Positions 1 through 9,629 of a stretch of DNA of 64,000 nucleotides are shown here, piece by piece. Source of the stretch: Lepidodermella squamata (Eukaryota > Gastrotricha). A program made the position numbers and the translations under genes. The DNA is taken from NCBI GenBank assembly GCA_047495785.1, contig JBLDXI010000046.1, positions 868,001 through 932,000 of the forward strand, written 5' to 3'. Below the pieces are notes generated by a model, which saw only the letters and a program-made list of their open reading frames with translations, did not search any database and was not told the origin of the DNA. Each line of letters starts with the position of its first letter. Position 1 is the stretch's first letter.

Positions 1-379
1 CGTGGGGCCCAAAATAACAAAATGCGTCAAAAATGTAGAAGATATTGAAAGATTTCACAACTTTTCATATGATGGATAATAAGACTCGATTTTGGTAAAA
101 ACCTCGATCGTAATAGAAAATACGGTAAATTTCACGCCAGCAGAAGTTTCAGTCTTGAAAGCTTAATCTAGCACTGTATCCTGTATCCTCGAGTTTAGTT
201 TTGAGAAAATTCAAATCGGTAGGAGTAATCCGAATATATGAATACCAAAAAGGATGAATTTTATTTTTCCTCACCAGGGTTTGACCGGGTCTCACCGTTT
301 TTACCCGGTCGACGCCCCTGAAATTCAAATGAATACTATGGTCGGATGGTGACGCGTGGTGGTGAGGCTTTTCTTATTT

Positions 380-1324
380 GATTACCATTATCAGTTGCTT
401 ACTTCGACAATACAGGGAAAGCACGCGGTACTTGTCGACCCAGGTCAGCGTTTTGTTTCGGTGTATAATAGTTGACAAGTAGTGTGGGTCGAGAGGTTCG
501 ATTGTTCGATTGTTATTAGAAGTAAATTAATAACAAATCCAAGTGCGTGACCAATTTCATTAGCTATCAACCCGACATCCTGTAATGATATGTAAAAAAT
601 TTAAAAGTTTTGATGAAAAGTACCGAAATTAGTGCCTTACTTTTGCGCACGCATCCGTGATCAAAACAAGTTGAGCGTAATCTTCCACCATGCTAATTTT
701 CGACCAACAATCGCCGCTGAAAAACATGAAAAATACGAATCGGTCACTCCGCGACGTCTCTTAATGAATAAACGTGTGAAAAGTCGAAAATTCGAAAATA
801 TAACGGCATAGTACCTTGTGCCTCTTGTGAAGGTCAATGCATTGCCATCCAGTGGAGGCGTGTAGACTTGTTCGAACGTGACACAAATCGGATCAGACCA
901 CATTTTCAGGGCGGCGAGAACATTCCCATTGGCAGCAGAATCATTTTCTATGATAAAAAATAACAACCAGTAAAGATTAGGAACACGCGGATTATGTACA
1001 ATAATTTACCTAATTTCGCTGTAATGTAAAACCTTATTGGCAGTGTCCATTTTGTAGCGATGCCGGATGACTTCAAGTTGGGAACTTCGTCGTTGTATTG
1101 CTGAACACAAAAAATCCAGTGTTAGAGTATAGGCAACACCAGAAAAATTTAAGCAACTAACCTTTGCGAGCCACTTCTCCCTAAGTTTTTAAGCTGGTCA
1201 CAAGGCAAGTGAGTGAGTTTTCATAATTTCTAGTCATTAAATCTTATACCTCGGTATCATCAGGCTTCTCATCCGCCACGCATTTGCCAGCGCCTACAAG
1301 GAAAATTAACGGCAATAGCCACAT
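380..1324 (-). pseudogene. Decayed N-terminal copy of the astacin-like metalloprotease
   Basis: On the minus strand this matches the astacin module described at 4976-7184. A signal peptide begins at the ATG at 1324 (MWLLPLIFLVGAGKCVADEK). Degenerate exons follow, covering the propeptide, the region around KMWSDPICVTFEQ (about 840-910) and the zinc-site exon near 545-585. The zinc motif reads NEIGHALG instead of HEIGHALG, so the first zinc ligand is replaced. The Met-turn exon is shortened by an internal deletion and the sequence ends after the LTWVDKYRVLSLYC-like block near 400. The EGF, CUB and kringle exons are missing. The lost ligand, the deletion and the missing 3' half make a functional protease very unlikely. 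Confidence 0.75.
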
Positions 1325-2019
1325 TTCCTAGAGAGTAACAGCTTCAGAATGTTGTTACAAGTGCTAGAATGGGATATTTCAAATCTCAGAGCTATTAGGT
1401 TATAACCGAGGTCAATACGTCTTATTGTCTGTGTTCTGATTCTGATACATCGAAAATCGAGAAATACATAGCAAGAGAAACCGAGGTGCAATGAAAACAA
1501 AGACAATAAAATAAATCAGTCATGAAGCCATTCAGGCATGAAACCCGAGGGTGAATTGAGGCCAAGTATTCATTAACGGTAAAAATAAAACTTTCACAAA
1601 AAAGTAAAATCAAATGGTTTGAATGAAACGAATCTTTGCTTTTAAAAAATTTTGCTGATAAAATCGCGTGACTTGAAACGCGTGTTGTAGAAGTACGTGA
1701 AACACGTTTTTGAAAATATGAATGGAGCGTTTCAAGAGATGGTCTACTTCTGATCGAACTGGCCTAGAACACATGCTTTTCTATTTAGTCTCTAGTTATT
1801 TATTTATTTAGTCGTTTAATTAAAGGCTGTGACGGCAGCTTGAAATGGTTTAGGAAAAGTAACGTTTCGTCGTGTAATCACCATCCGAAAGTGAAATCAC
1901 CATCCGAAATCGAAATTCAAATTTTTACCGTTCTTGACTCAGTTTTTCGCGCTAGTCAATAATCTGAAACATGAATAATTAAATTCGTCCGGACTCATAT
2001 AAGTCCCACCCCCACTTGA
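1325..2019. other. Intergenic stretch, nothing recognised
   Basis: AT-rich DNA with no open frame that resembles a known family. Near 1860-1910 a short phrase (tcaccatccgaaa) is repeated. Confidence 0.5.
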
Positions 2020-2028
2020 GTGGATTTT

Positions 2029-3310
2029 ATTCGCAAAAGCTCAACCACTGCCCCTCGCCAGTGGTGGCAACAAGTCGAGGATGTCGTTGCAGATTCTGAC
2101 CTTCGTGCTTCCCATGTGATCCGCGTGCCCGCTCTCGGCGAGTTTTCTGTCAGTCAAAGGATGCTCGCTGATGCTGTCAGCCGTTTGAAGTCCTTCAAGG
2201 CCCCTGGCTTGGATGGTATTCAAAACATCTACCTGAAGTCATGAGACGTACTATAGGACGCCGTAGCTTCGAAGCTCCCATTACATGACCCCGCGGTTGC
2301 CACCCACTGTGCATAATTATTATGTGCATAAGATTTAATTTTTAGTCCAGTGATTTCGAAATTGAAAAAATTTTAATTTATAAAATTTTGATTTTTTAAA
2401 TGTCAATAATCAAAAACTGCTGAGAATTCATTTACAGCGAAAGATCGGCCAGACGCTGTGTAAAGATGTGTTGATCTCGTTGATCTTAAGCAAAAAAAGA
2501 GGCTTGAGATTGTTGGGGCCCGAGCCCGATTTCGGCCCGTATGCGACCGGGTAACAGCACTTTACCACTCCGCGCTCGGGCCAGTCTATAACGTGCCTGT
2601 ATGCGACGTTTACTGTAAATTTAACAAATTTGAAAGAATCACGCTTCATCGCACACGGGCCGGCCAAGGTGTTAGCCCGAGCACGGCGGAGAATAATGGG
2701 AACCAGTGCTATTGTTAGGCACTTGCGCGCGCCGTACCCGGGCCGCCGAGTTCGGGCCGGGACTTGATACAGTTATCGGGTCGGGCTTGGTTGTAGGATG
2801 ACCGAAGCCCGGCTACCCAAGCCCGACGGCTCGATTCCAGACGCCCGAGCCCGGCGGCCCGAGTGCGGCGCTGAGCAATAGCGCTGGTTGCTATTGTTCT
2901 CCGCCGTGCTCGGGCAAACACCTTGGCCGGCCCGTGTGCGGTGAAGCGTGATTCTTTCGAATTTACAGTAAACGTCGCATACGCGCATGTTTTAAAGCGG
3001 CCAGAGCGCGGAGCGGCAAATCGTTCTTCCCGTCTGCGTACGGGCCGGCCCAAACGCGGACGGGCAGAATTCGGACTCGGGCCCCAACAAGATGATTGCA
3101 AAACGTGTGATGAGATGATTCATTGGTCGAGTTGGACTTTGGACCTCATTAAAAATATCACGCTTTTTCTGATTCTCAGCAAGCCGCGGCGTCCTATAGT
3201 ACGTCTCATGCCTGAAGTGGGATGGCCCTGTCCTGCAAGCCCACCTTCGTCGGCTGTCTCTTGGCAGTCGCTACCTGCCTCAAGCGTGGAAAGAAGCTGA
3301 GATGCATTTC
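2029..3310 (+). mobile_element. Non-LTR retrotransposon RT fragment, split by a DNA transposon
   Basis: Residues encoded at about 2041-2239 include the reverse-transcriptase phrase LKSFKAPGLDGIQ, the usual entry to finger block 1 of LINE reverse transcriptases. The frame is interrupted at 2240. Removing 2240-3210 plus one copy of an 8-bp target duplication restores the same frame, which runs on to SLGSRYLPQAWKEAE, the next conserved RT phrase (about 3255-3300). After about 3310 the similarity stops. This is an old truncated LINE copy; the clade cannot be told from so little sequence. Confidence 0.75.
2240..3210. mobile_element. hAT-like non-autonomous foldback transposon, 971 bp
   Basis: The ends are perfect 24-bp terminal inverted repeats (2240-2263 and 3187-3210, starting CATGAGACGTAC). 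They are flanked by an exact 8-bp target-site duplication CCTGAAGT (2232-2239 and 3211-3218). An 8-bp duplication with CA... termini is typical of hAT elements. The interior is itself a large GC-rich inverted repeat: about 2500-2700 pairs with about 2890-3096. No transposase frame is present, so it must have been mobilised in trans. It interrupts a LINE reverse-transcriptase frame. Confidence 0.85.
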
Positions 3311-3739
3311 AGCGGCCCCTGGATCGCATCGCCATCTCGCGTATTTATTAGTGTCAGTTGTAAGGTGAAAGAGTATCAGCACTCAATAATCCGCAAAACA
3401 GGTTACAGTACTCGACTGGCACGCATTTGTAATTCAAGAAGACAGAAAAATCAATTCCGTATAGCGTCATGGAGTCTAATTAAATCTGATGTTAGTTATG
3501 GGATTTTATTGTGAAAAAACACTTGTATCTTGAAATTTTGATTTGAATGCAAAATAGCAAAATCGATCTGATTTGATTTAGAATTTAGAGCAAAATTTTA
3601 AATAAATCAAACAAAATCAAATAATGGGGTCATAGGACAGTCTCAATTAGCGCCAGAACTCTTAATTTAGTGCCGTATCCTCAAGTTTAGTTTTGCGAAA
3701 ATTCAAATTCATAAATGTTCTCATTTGTTGAGTGGCTTA

Positions 3740-3870
3740 CTTGGACAATACAGGGAAAGCACACGGTACTTGTCGACCCAGGTAAGCGTTTTGCTTCCAG
3801 GGATTGTGTAAAAATAGCGTGGGTCGAGAGGTTCGATGGTGCGCTCTTCGTTTTTGCTTAGATACGCAGG
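3740..3870 (-). pseudogene. Astacin Met-turn exon fragment
   Basis: The minus strand encodes MHPSPAYLSKNEERTIEPL followed by a block ending TWVDKYRVLSLYC, the C-terminal end of the astacin catalytic domain. It is a stray exon-sized scrap related to, but diverged from, the copy at 6004-6170. No neighbouring catalytic exons are present. Confidence 0.7.
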
Positions 3871-3884
3871 GCTGGGATGCATTC

Positions 3885-4099
3885 TGAATGAAGATGAGTT
3901 GTTGGGTCTTGTCGAAAGCGGCGTAATCTCGAACGACGAACTACAGCGCATGGCGGCCATAACCCCGAAAGTAATTGAGGATGATCCTAGAGAAAACTTG
4001 AGTACCGGCAAATTTGCTGAGTCGCTATGTACACAGTTAAGGAGTACCCAAGACAAACTGAACAAACCTTCAGAATTACTCGATAATTGCGTTTTTTAA
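3885..4099 (+). other. Unrecognised open frame in the inverted repeat
   Basis: A frame of about 70 codons reads NEDELLGLVESGVISNDELQ at its start and ends ELLDNCVF before a stop. It is charged and helix-like. The same peptide recurs in reverse at 17553-17740, so it is part of the repeated block. I do not recognise the family; it could be an exon remnant rather than a gene. Confidence 0.3.
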
Positions 4100-4532
4100 T
4101 GTTCATACGTCGCATTTACACGAGCTACTTCGTAATTATCGATGTTAATTACTTCGGTTGTTACATCATCATTTTGACTTTAACTCGAGTGCGCGCTGTT
4201 TTTATTTTGTGTGAAATTTTTGGGAAAACAGCCAGTACGTTATGAAGCACTCGTAAACCAATGCGAACCTCTTTTATGGTGAAACTAAGAGTCGATTTCT
4301 TCGAAGTAGAATTATCTGTCTTTTTCTGTGAACTTCCACTTATCTATAAATTGTAAATATATATCTGAAGCTACTTATACCATATGTTAATCTAGAATAC
4401 CTTTTGTTCTTCCCCGTTCCACAAAAAATATAAAGAAAGAAACTACAATTGTAAATATGCTTGGTGCCCTCGGGCTGGCAGAAGAATAAACTTGAACGGA
4501 TTCTTTAATAAAACAAGAAAATTGAAAAAATT

Positions 4533-4600
4533 GATGGGACTTGAACCCCGTCCTCATGATGAACAGGCCTGATAATAGCAACTGCGCCATGTTGTAGTCA
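4533..4600 (-). repeat. tRNA-derived (SINE-like) sequence, copy 1
   Basis: On the minus strand the sequence has a B-box-like GGGGTTCAAGTCCC preceded by an A-box-like TGGCGCAGTTGCTA. The cloverleaf is imperfect, with no convincing acceptor stem. It is followed by a unique tail and an AT-rich end. It looks like a tRNA-derived repeat or pseudo-tRNA. Confidence 0.5.
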
Positions 4601-4975
4601 TATTTAATTAGGCCAATATATAGCTGCAACATAGCTAAGGCCTATGCTTCTGAGATCCTTTTCAGCGGCCAATGGATCGCATCGCCCCGTCGATTATTTA
4701 ATAGTGTTAGTTGTAAAAAGTATCAGCACTCAGTAATCCGCAATACGACAGAGCTACTAGACTTCAATATTAACCGATGATTTATTTCCGAACATTTAGC
4801 CGAATTATTGTTAAACCGAAATAGAAGTTCAAGTCAAGTGACTTGATCCAAAATTATACTAATCATCACAATTGGCTGTGGAATACTTTGTTTTGCGACT
4901 GAGATATTCACGTTATTATAAATATTCGTAATGACAGAATTAGTTCACCGGGATCAGACAAGCTTTTGAATGAAT

Positions 4976-7184
4976 TCACGAATTAAGGCAAACAGGCAGA
5001 GGACCGCAAGGCTCTGCCGTTCCCGATACCGGGCAGAAAGCAGAGGACATAGCTGCTTCAGGATTGCGGCAATAATTGGAAGCAGCCTCAAGTGAAGCTT
5101 CCGGAAATTTGATCGCGTTGAATGTCCCTTGATTAATCCATGGATCGCAAGTTGCCCCGGTCTCAGCAGCCTGCTCTTTGCCTTCGTAATCGTAGTTGCT
5201 CGGCGTGAAGGAACAGGTCTTGGGAAGCTCGTTTCCATGCTGGCCATTACACATGGCACGGACGTAGACTTTGACGGTCGGCCATGTATCGGCAGTATTT
5301 TTCACCAGCCTCACGAGAGCGGCATAGTGACCATTCTTGAAGACGCGACCAGCTGTTATCCCGCAACGGCAAGCCCTTCGATTGTCAAATATGAGGAGAA
5401 ACACATCAGATCATTTAATGCTACTCACCTTGGACCAGATGTATAAAAGAGATATGAGTCGCCACTAATGAAATCGATGAAATCACCATTGTCACAGGAT
5501 TCATCTGAAGCAAATCGTGTGATTTAAAAATGTGGCTGAAATAATGTATTCAACTAACTATCACCGCAGGCCTGGTCGGTTTTCATGGGAGGCGAATCGA
5601 AAGCCATAACATATCCGCCATCTTCTTGCTGGAATAAAAAATTGCCTAAATAATCATACTGGTAAAAATGATGATCAATACAAACCATATAAACCCAATA
5701 GTGGCAAGTCGTCCCTGCCGGGACGTTGCCAGGGATTTCAAAGGAGCCATTCTGGCACCCGGTCACGTAGATGACATTTTGACCACAAGCTGGATCAGTC
5801 GTGTATATTTGCTGGTCGCACGCCGCGCCAAACGTGCCCGGTACGCAGATGCAACGATCGCAATTATTCGGATCAAATACGCCGTGGATACACCTCACAG
5901 TACTTGACTGACACGCACCTAATTCAAGAACACAACAATATCGATTGCATCAAATCAGAAAGATCCTCAATTTTAGGTTTGCGAAAATTCAAACCCATGG
6001 TCATTAAAATTGAGGAATTAGTTTACTTGGACAATACAGGGAAAGCACACGGTACTTGTCGACCCAGGTCAGCGTCTTGTTTCGCGTGATAGTTGACAAG
6101 TAATGCGGATCTAGAGGTTCTATGGTGCGCTGTTCGTTTTTGCTTAGATACGTAGGGCTCGGATGCATGATTGAGGCAAAATCGTAATCAGTATCGCTCC
6201 TTTTATCATCCGATGAGATGGCAAAACTGGCAGCGCGACCACTGAAAAATATCAATACATTTTTGGATTTAGAGTAAAATAAGCAGTATGGGCTACGGTG
6301 CAATGTTGTCCGAATTGATCTTGACCCATCTGTCACGGTCACCTCGCTGGTGTTCGTCAGGCTGCGATAGGAATAATTCATTTTCACTGCGCTAAACGCG
6401 TAAATAAATTACAAATCCAAGCGCGTGACCAATTTCATGAGCTATCAATCCGACATCCTGTATTAAAATTAATAAAAATGTATCAATTTCGGTGAGAACC
6501 GAAGCGAGTGTCTTACATTGGCACATGCATCTGTGATTAAAACAAGTTGAGCGCAATCTTCCACCATGCCAATTTTCGACCAACAATCGCCGCTGGAAAA
6601 CATGAAAAATCGGTTACTCAATGACATTCGCGAAAATTCGCATTGAGGCATAGTACCTTGATCCTCTGGTGAAGGTCAAAGCGTTGCCATCCAGTGGTGG
6701 CGTAAAGACCTGTTCGAACGTGACGCAGGTCGGATCAGACCACATTTTCAGGGCGGCGAGTACATTCGCCTTAGCAACATCATCCTTTTCTACAATAAAT
6801 AACAGCCAGTAAAAACATGAACGAATAGCGTTAAAAGATTACCCAGTTTCGCTGCAATGTAAAACCTTATTGGCAGTGTCCATTTTGTAACAGCACCAGG
6901 TGACATCAACTGTGGAGCTTCGTCGCTGTACTGCTGCTACACATGAAGAATTCAGCGTCAGTAATATGAGCAACCAGAAATAAACGAAACCAAAACCTTA
7001 GCAAGCCACTTCTCTCTACTTTCCAGCAAGGCTTGGCTAATAAGATTCTTAAGCTGTTCACAAGACAAAAATGATGGGGCGATAAAAATTCCTTGCCGTC
7101 AAACTTTACCTGAGTGATATCAGGCTTCTCATCAGCCACGCATATGCCAGCGCCTACCAGGAAAATCAACGGCAATAGCAACAT
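4976..7184 (-). CDS. Astacin-like metalloprotease with EGF, CUB and kringle domains (copy 1)
   Basis: A secreted zinc-protease family member split by short introns. The ATG at 7184 opens a signal peptide (MLLLPLIFLVGAGICVADEK). Exons then encode the astacin core (WTLPIRFYIA, MWSDPTCVTFEQV, CWSKIGMVEDC), the zinc motif HEIGHALGF (about 6400-6440) and the Met-turn ASIMHPSPTYLSKN (about 6140-6175). An EGF-like unit (CIHGVFDPNNCDRCICVPGT, about 5840-5900) and a CUB-like region (5430-5830) follow. The last exon (ending 4976) has six kringle cysteines including the CDPW and NYCRNP phrases. Odd points: the third zinc ligand of astacins (HExxHxxGFxHE) is missing because frame is lost after HALGF, and the Met-turn Tyr is Pro. 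It may be a pseudoenzyme or a decaying gene; the EGF-CUB-kringle part is open and well kept. Confidence 0.7.
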
Positions 7185-7393
7185 TTCCTAAAGCGTGTAA
7201 AGACGTTGTAACGCCGCCTTCCCAGAGCCAGAACGAGATTTGCTAGATTAACACACTGGCTCCTGGGGTTTTTACAACAGTACACTCAGGATTCACCCCC
7301 ACTTTTTCGACTCCGGGCACTTCGCTGATCATTTCTAGCTATACTAAAAATTCCAATTCATCACGGCTATTACGTAATCGTCAAACTTTGACG

Positions 7394-8100
7394 TACGCAC
7401 ATGTGCGTATACAGGACAGAGGAACTGTGTCCATTCGTCGAATTTTTACGCACATGTGCGTGTTCAGTGTATAAGACCCCTCTCTAAATTAGAAACATAC
7501 GCACATGTGCTTATTTGGTACCTTGTTCAAATCGTATTTTTAGACAAATTTGAGAATTTGAAAATTATCGACAATGTCCAATTCAAGGTTATTTCGCTAA
7601 CAAAAGGGTGAATCTTTTCCTTAACTTCATGCTAATTCGCTTCTAAATTAACACCTATAGCTCGGTGAAGTCGGCCAAGTTCGTATTATTGAACTTGGGA
7701 TCGATCAGTACAATAATAATATCGGTGAAGTACCCTGAAAGCGTCACTGATCGGGAAAACTGATCAGAATCGGGCATATTTTTCAAATTGGATGATGATT
7801 GTATTGCTATCAAGAAGTTTGGAAAAGGAGTTTGGAAATGGAATTTGTTGATATTTGTTAGAAAATTCCACCAAGTAAGGAAATTATCGGTTCCGATATC
7901 GATCGGTATCGATTTAGACAAATCTATATCTTCCGAAGCTGATGTAGTGATTGTGACATCGGAATCGGATTCTGCGCCATTGGATTGACTAATCCATGAA
8001 GATTCCGGTCTCCTAGCCCTTATAGCTAGAAACTTCGCGTCCTATGCACACATGAGCATTTAATGAACACTATATCGTTAGCACATACGCACCTGTGCGT
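7394..8100. repeat. Cluster of ACGCACATGTGCGT palindromes (unit 1)
   Basis: The 14-bp self-complementary core ACGCACATGTGCGT occurs at 7394-7409 and 7448-7461. Degenerate versions lie at 7499-7511 and 8044-8058, and ACGCACCTGTGCGT lies at 8087-8100. Each contains a CACATGTG E-box-like core. The cluster lies upstream of the minus-strand astacin copy (ATG 7184), where a promoter would be. The nature of the motif, binding site or repeat remnant, is not decided by sequence alone. Confidence 0.6.
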
Positions 8101-8536
8101 ATTCAGTTGCCAATATCTTAACTGAGGTCAACGGTCAACGCCCTAATTGTTCCAGTTTAAGACTTAGAACCGAAAAGCACTGGAATAGAGAGATACAAAG
8201 CCAATAGATAGTTGATGACAAACAAGACGAGAAAATAACAACAAGGCATACGATTGGAGGAAGAGTTGATGCCATTATGGTAGTGATTCAGTAGTGATAA
8301 AATGTCATGAAATAAAATAATATTAAGTTGAATATAATATTAAGTTGAAAAAATAAATAATCAATTGAATTGAATAATATTGAATAAAATTGAAAATAAT
8401 AATGTTGGTCTTGGCTCTTAAAAATCGCTGATACCACCGCGTGCCGAAACGCGTGTTATAGAATTGACGTAAACAAACGTGAAAAATGTTTTCGAAAAAA
8501 TGAATGGAACGTTGAAAAAGCTGTTCTATAATAATA

Positions 8537-9165
8537 CAGGGTGTTCGCGTAGTAATACTCTGGCTATTTTTAGTAAAGAACAAAGTCCAAGATAAAAATA
8601 GGCTAACTAACGACGCAGCGTGGCGCGATTTTTTTGTTTGTTTGCTACGGCCTCAAAATCGGTTATTCAGTCGATTTTTATTTTCCTTTAAAGATGCCCC
8701 GCTATCGACGGTATACAGCTGTTCAACGTGCTGAAATCGTGGAATTGTATTTCACCAATTACAAAAATGCCCATGAAGTTGAAAGAATTTATAAAACGAA
8801 GTATCCGGGCTCGACCATTTCACATCATACAGTTCTCGATCAGGTTAGCAAATTCCGCTGCTTCTACGGGATCGTCAATAAGACCGGGTCCCGGGGGAAC
8901 CATAAGGACAGGCTCAGGTTCAGCAGGTTGAGCTTTTTTAGGACCCATGATTCCAGATCTTCATCTTGCAAAAAATTTCGAGAAACTGAATTAAATTTTC
9001 AGCAGTTTTGAGGGCTTAAATACATCCATCAGATCGGCAGATCGCACGGATCGGTTGAGTCTTGCCAACGTTTTTTTTCATTGATTTTTCCCTGTCACGT
9101 CGATGACTTGACCTCATTAGTGATAACTTCTATTTTGGTCGGAGTATTACTACGCGAAGACCCTG
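8537..9165 (+). mobile_element. Mariner/Tc1-like element, 629 bp (copy 1)
   Basis: Terminal inverted repeats of about 24 bp (CAGGGTGTTCGCGTAGTAAT... at the left; one mismatch at the right) are flanked by TA duplications (8535-8536 and 9166-9167). Inside, the plus strand encodes MPRYRRYTAVQRAEIVELYF and a following helix-turn-helix like that at the N terminus of Tc/mariner-type transposases (DUF4817-like), from about 8694. It soon degenerates and no DDE/D catalytic domain remains. It is therefore a deletion derivative. Confidence 0.8.
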
Positions 9166-9629
9166 TAGGTAAAACTGACCAAGAAATGAAGGATCACAGC
9201 AGTTTGTAGCACATGCCACAGAAAGGAGACAAAAGAAAGGCTGGGAAAAGTTTGCTTCGAATGAAAAATATGAAAAATATGGAATATCCTGCAATATTTT
9301 CGTGCAAGAAAGAGTAGGGGGAATTTAGATTTCTCACCCGATAGACGGCGTTTTTCAACAACTCGAACGCGGAACATGCTGTACCACGGCCGTGACCAGT
9401 TGATCACGAACTTCGGCGTGGTTTGCTCGCATTTTGTTTTTGCTTCCTCTTCACCTCAACTTTTTCACCTCAACCTTTGGCTTTGGCTCAAGTGACTTGA
9501 TCCAAAATTATACTAATCATCACAATTGGCTGTGGAATACTTTGTTTTGCGACTGAGATATTCACGTTATTATAAATATTCGTAATGACAGAATTAGTTC
9601 ACCGGGATCAGACAAGCTTTTGAATGAAT

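Larger units (their letters stand above)
3604..6202 (+). repeat. Left arm of a large inverted repeat (partner 15450-17888)
   Basis: Base n here pairs with base 21652-n in the partner for most of the length, for example 4632 with 17020 and 6089 with 15563. The partner lacks 160 bp corresponding to about 3740-3905. Encoded peptides of the two arms are identical over long stretches, with only scattered single-base differences such as one near 4262/17391. The right end overlaps the tandem unit that starts at 4834. Confidence 0.9.
4834..9487. repeat. Tandem duplication unit 1 (4,654 bp)
   Basis: Every base from 4834 to 9482 that I compared recurs 4,654 bp downstream. Identity starts at the t of tcaagtgacttgatcc (4834 and 9488) and ends after ctttggct (9482 and 14136). 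Five extra bases (ttggc) lie at the junction. All encoded frames are identical between units. Each unit holds one astacin-EGF-CUB-kringle gene, a palindrome cluster and a mariner-like element. Confidence 0.95.

Noticed and set aside
661-966. Open frame of about 100 codons on the minus strand
   Set aside because: It crosses a probable intron of the decayed astacin copy; only its N-terminal-most part (KMWSDPICVTFEQ) is coding-like.
2715-3101. Arg/Pro/Ala-rich open frame in GC-rich DNA
   Set aside because: Produced by the GC-rich foldback inside the hAT-like element; the same DNA is open in several frames on both strands.
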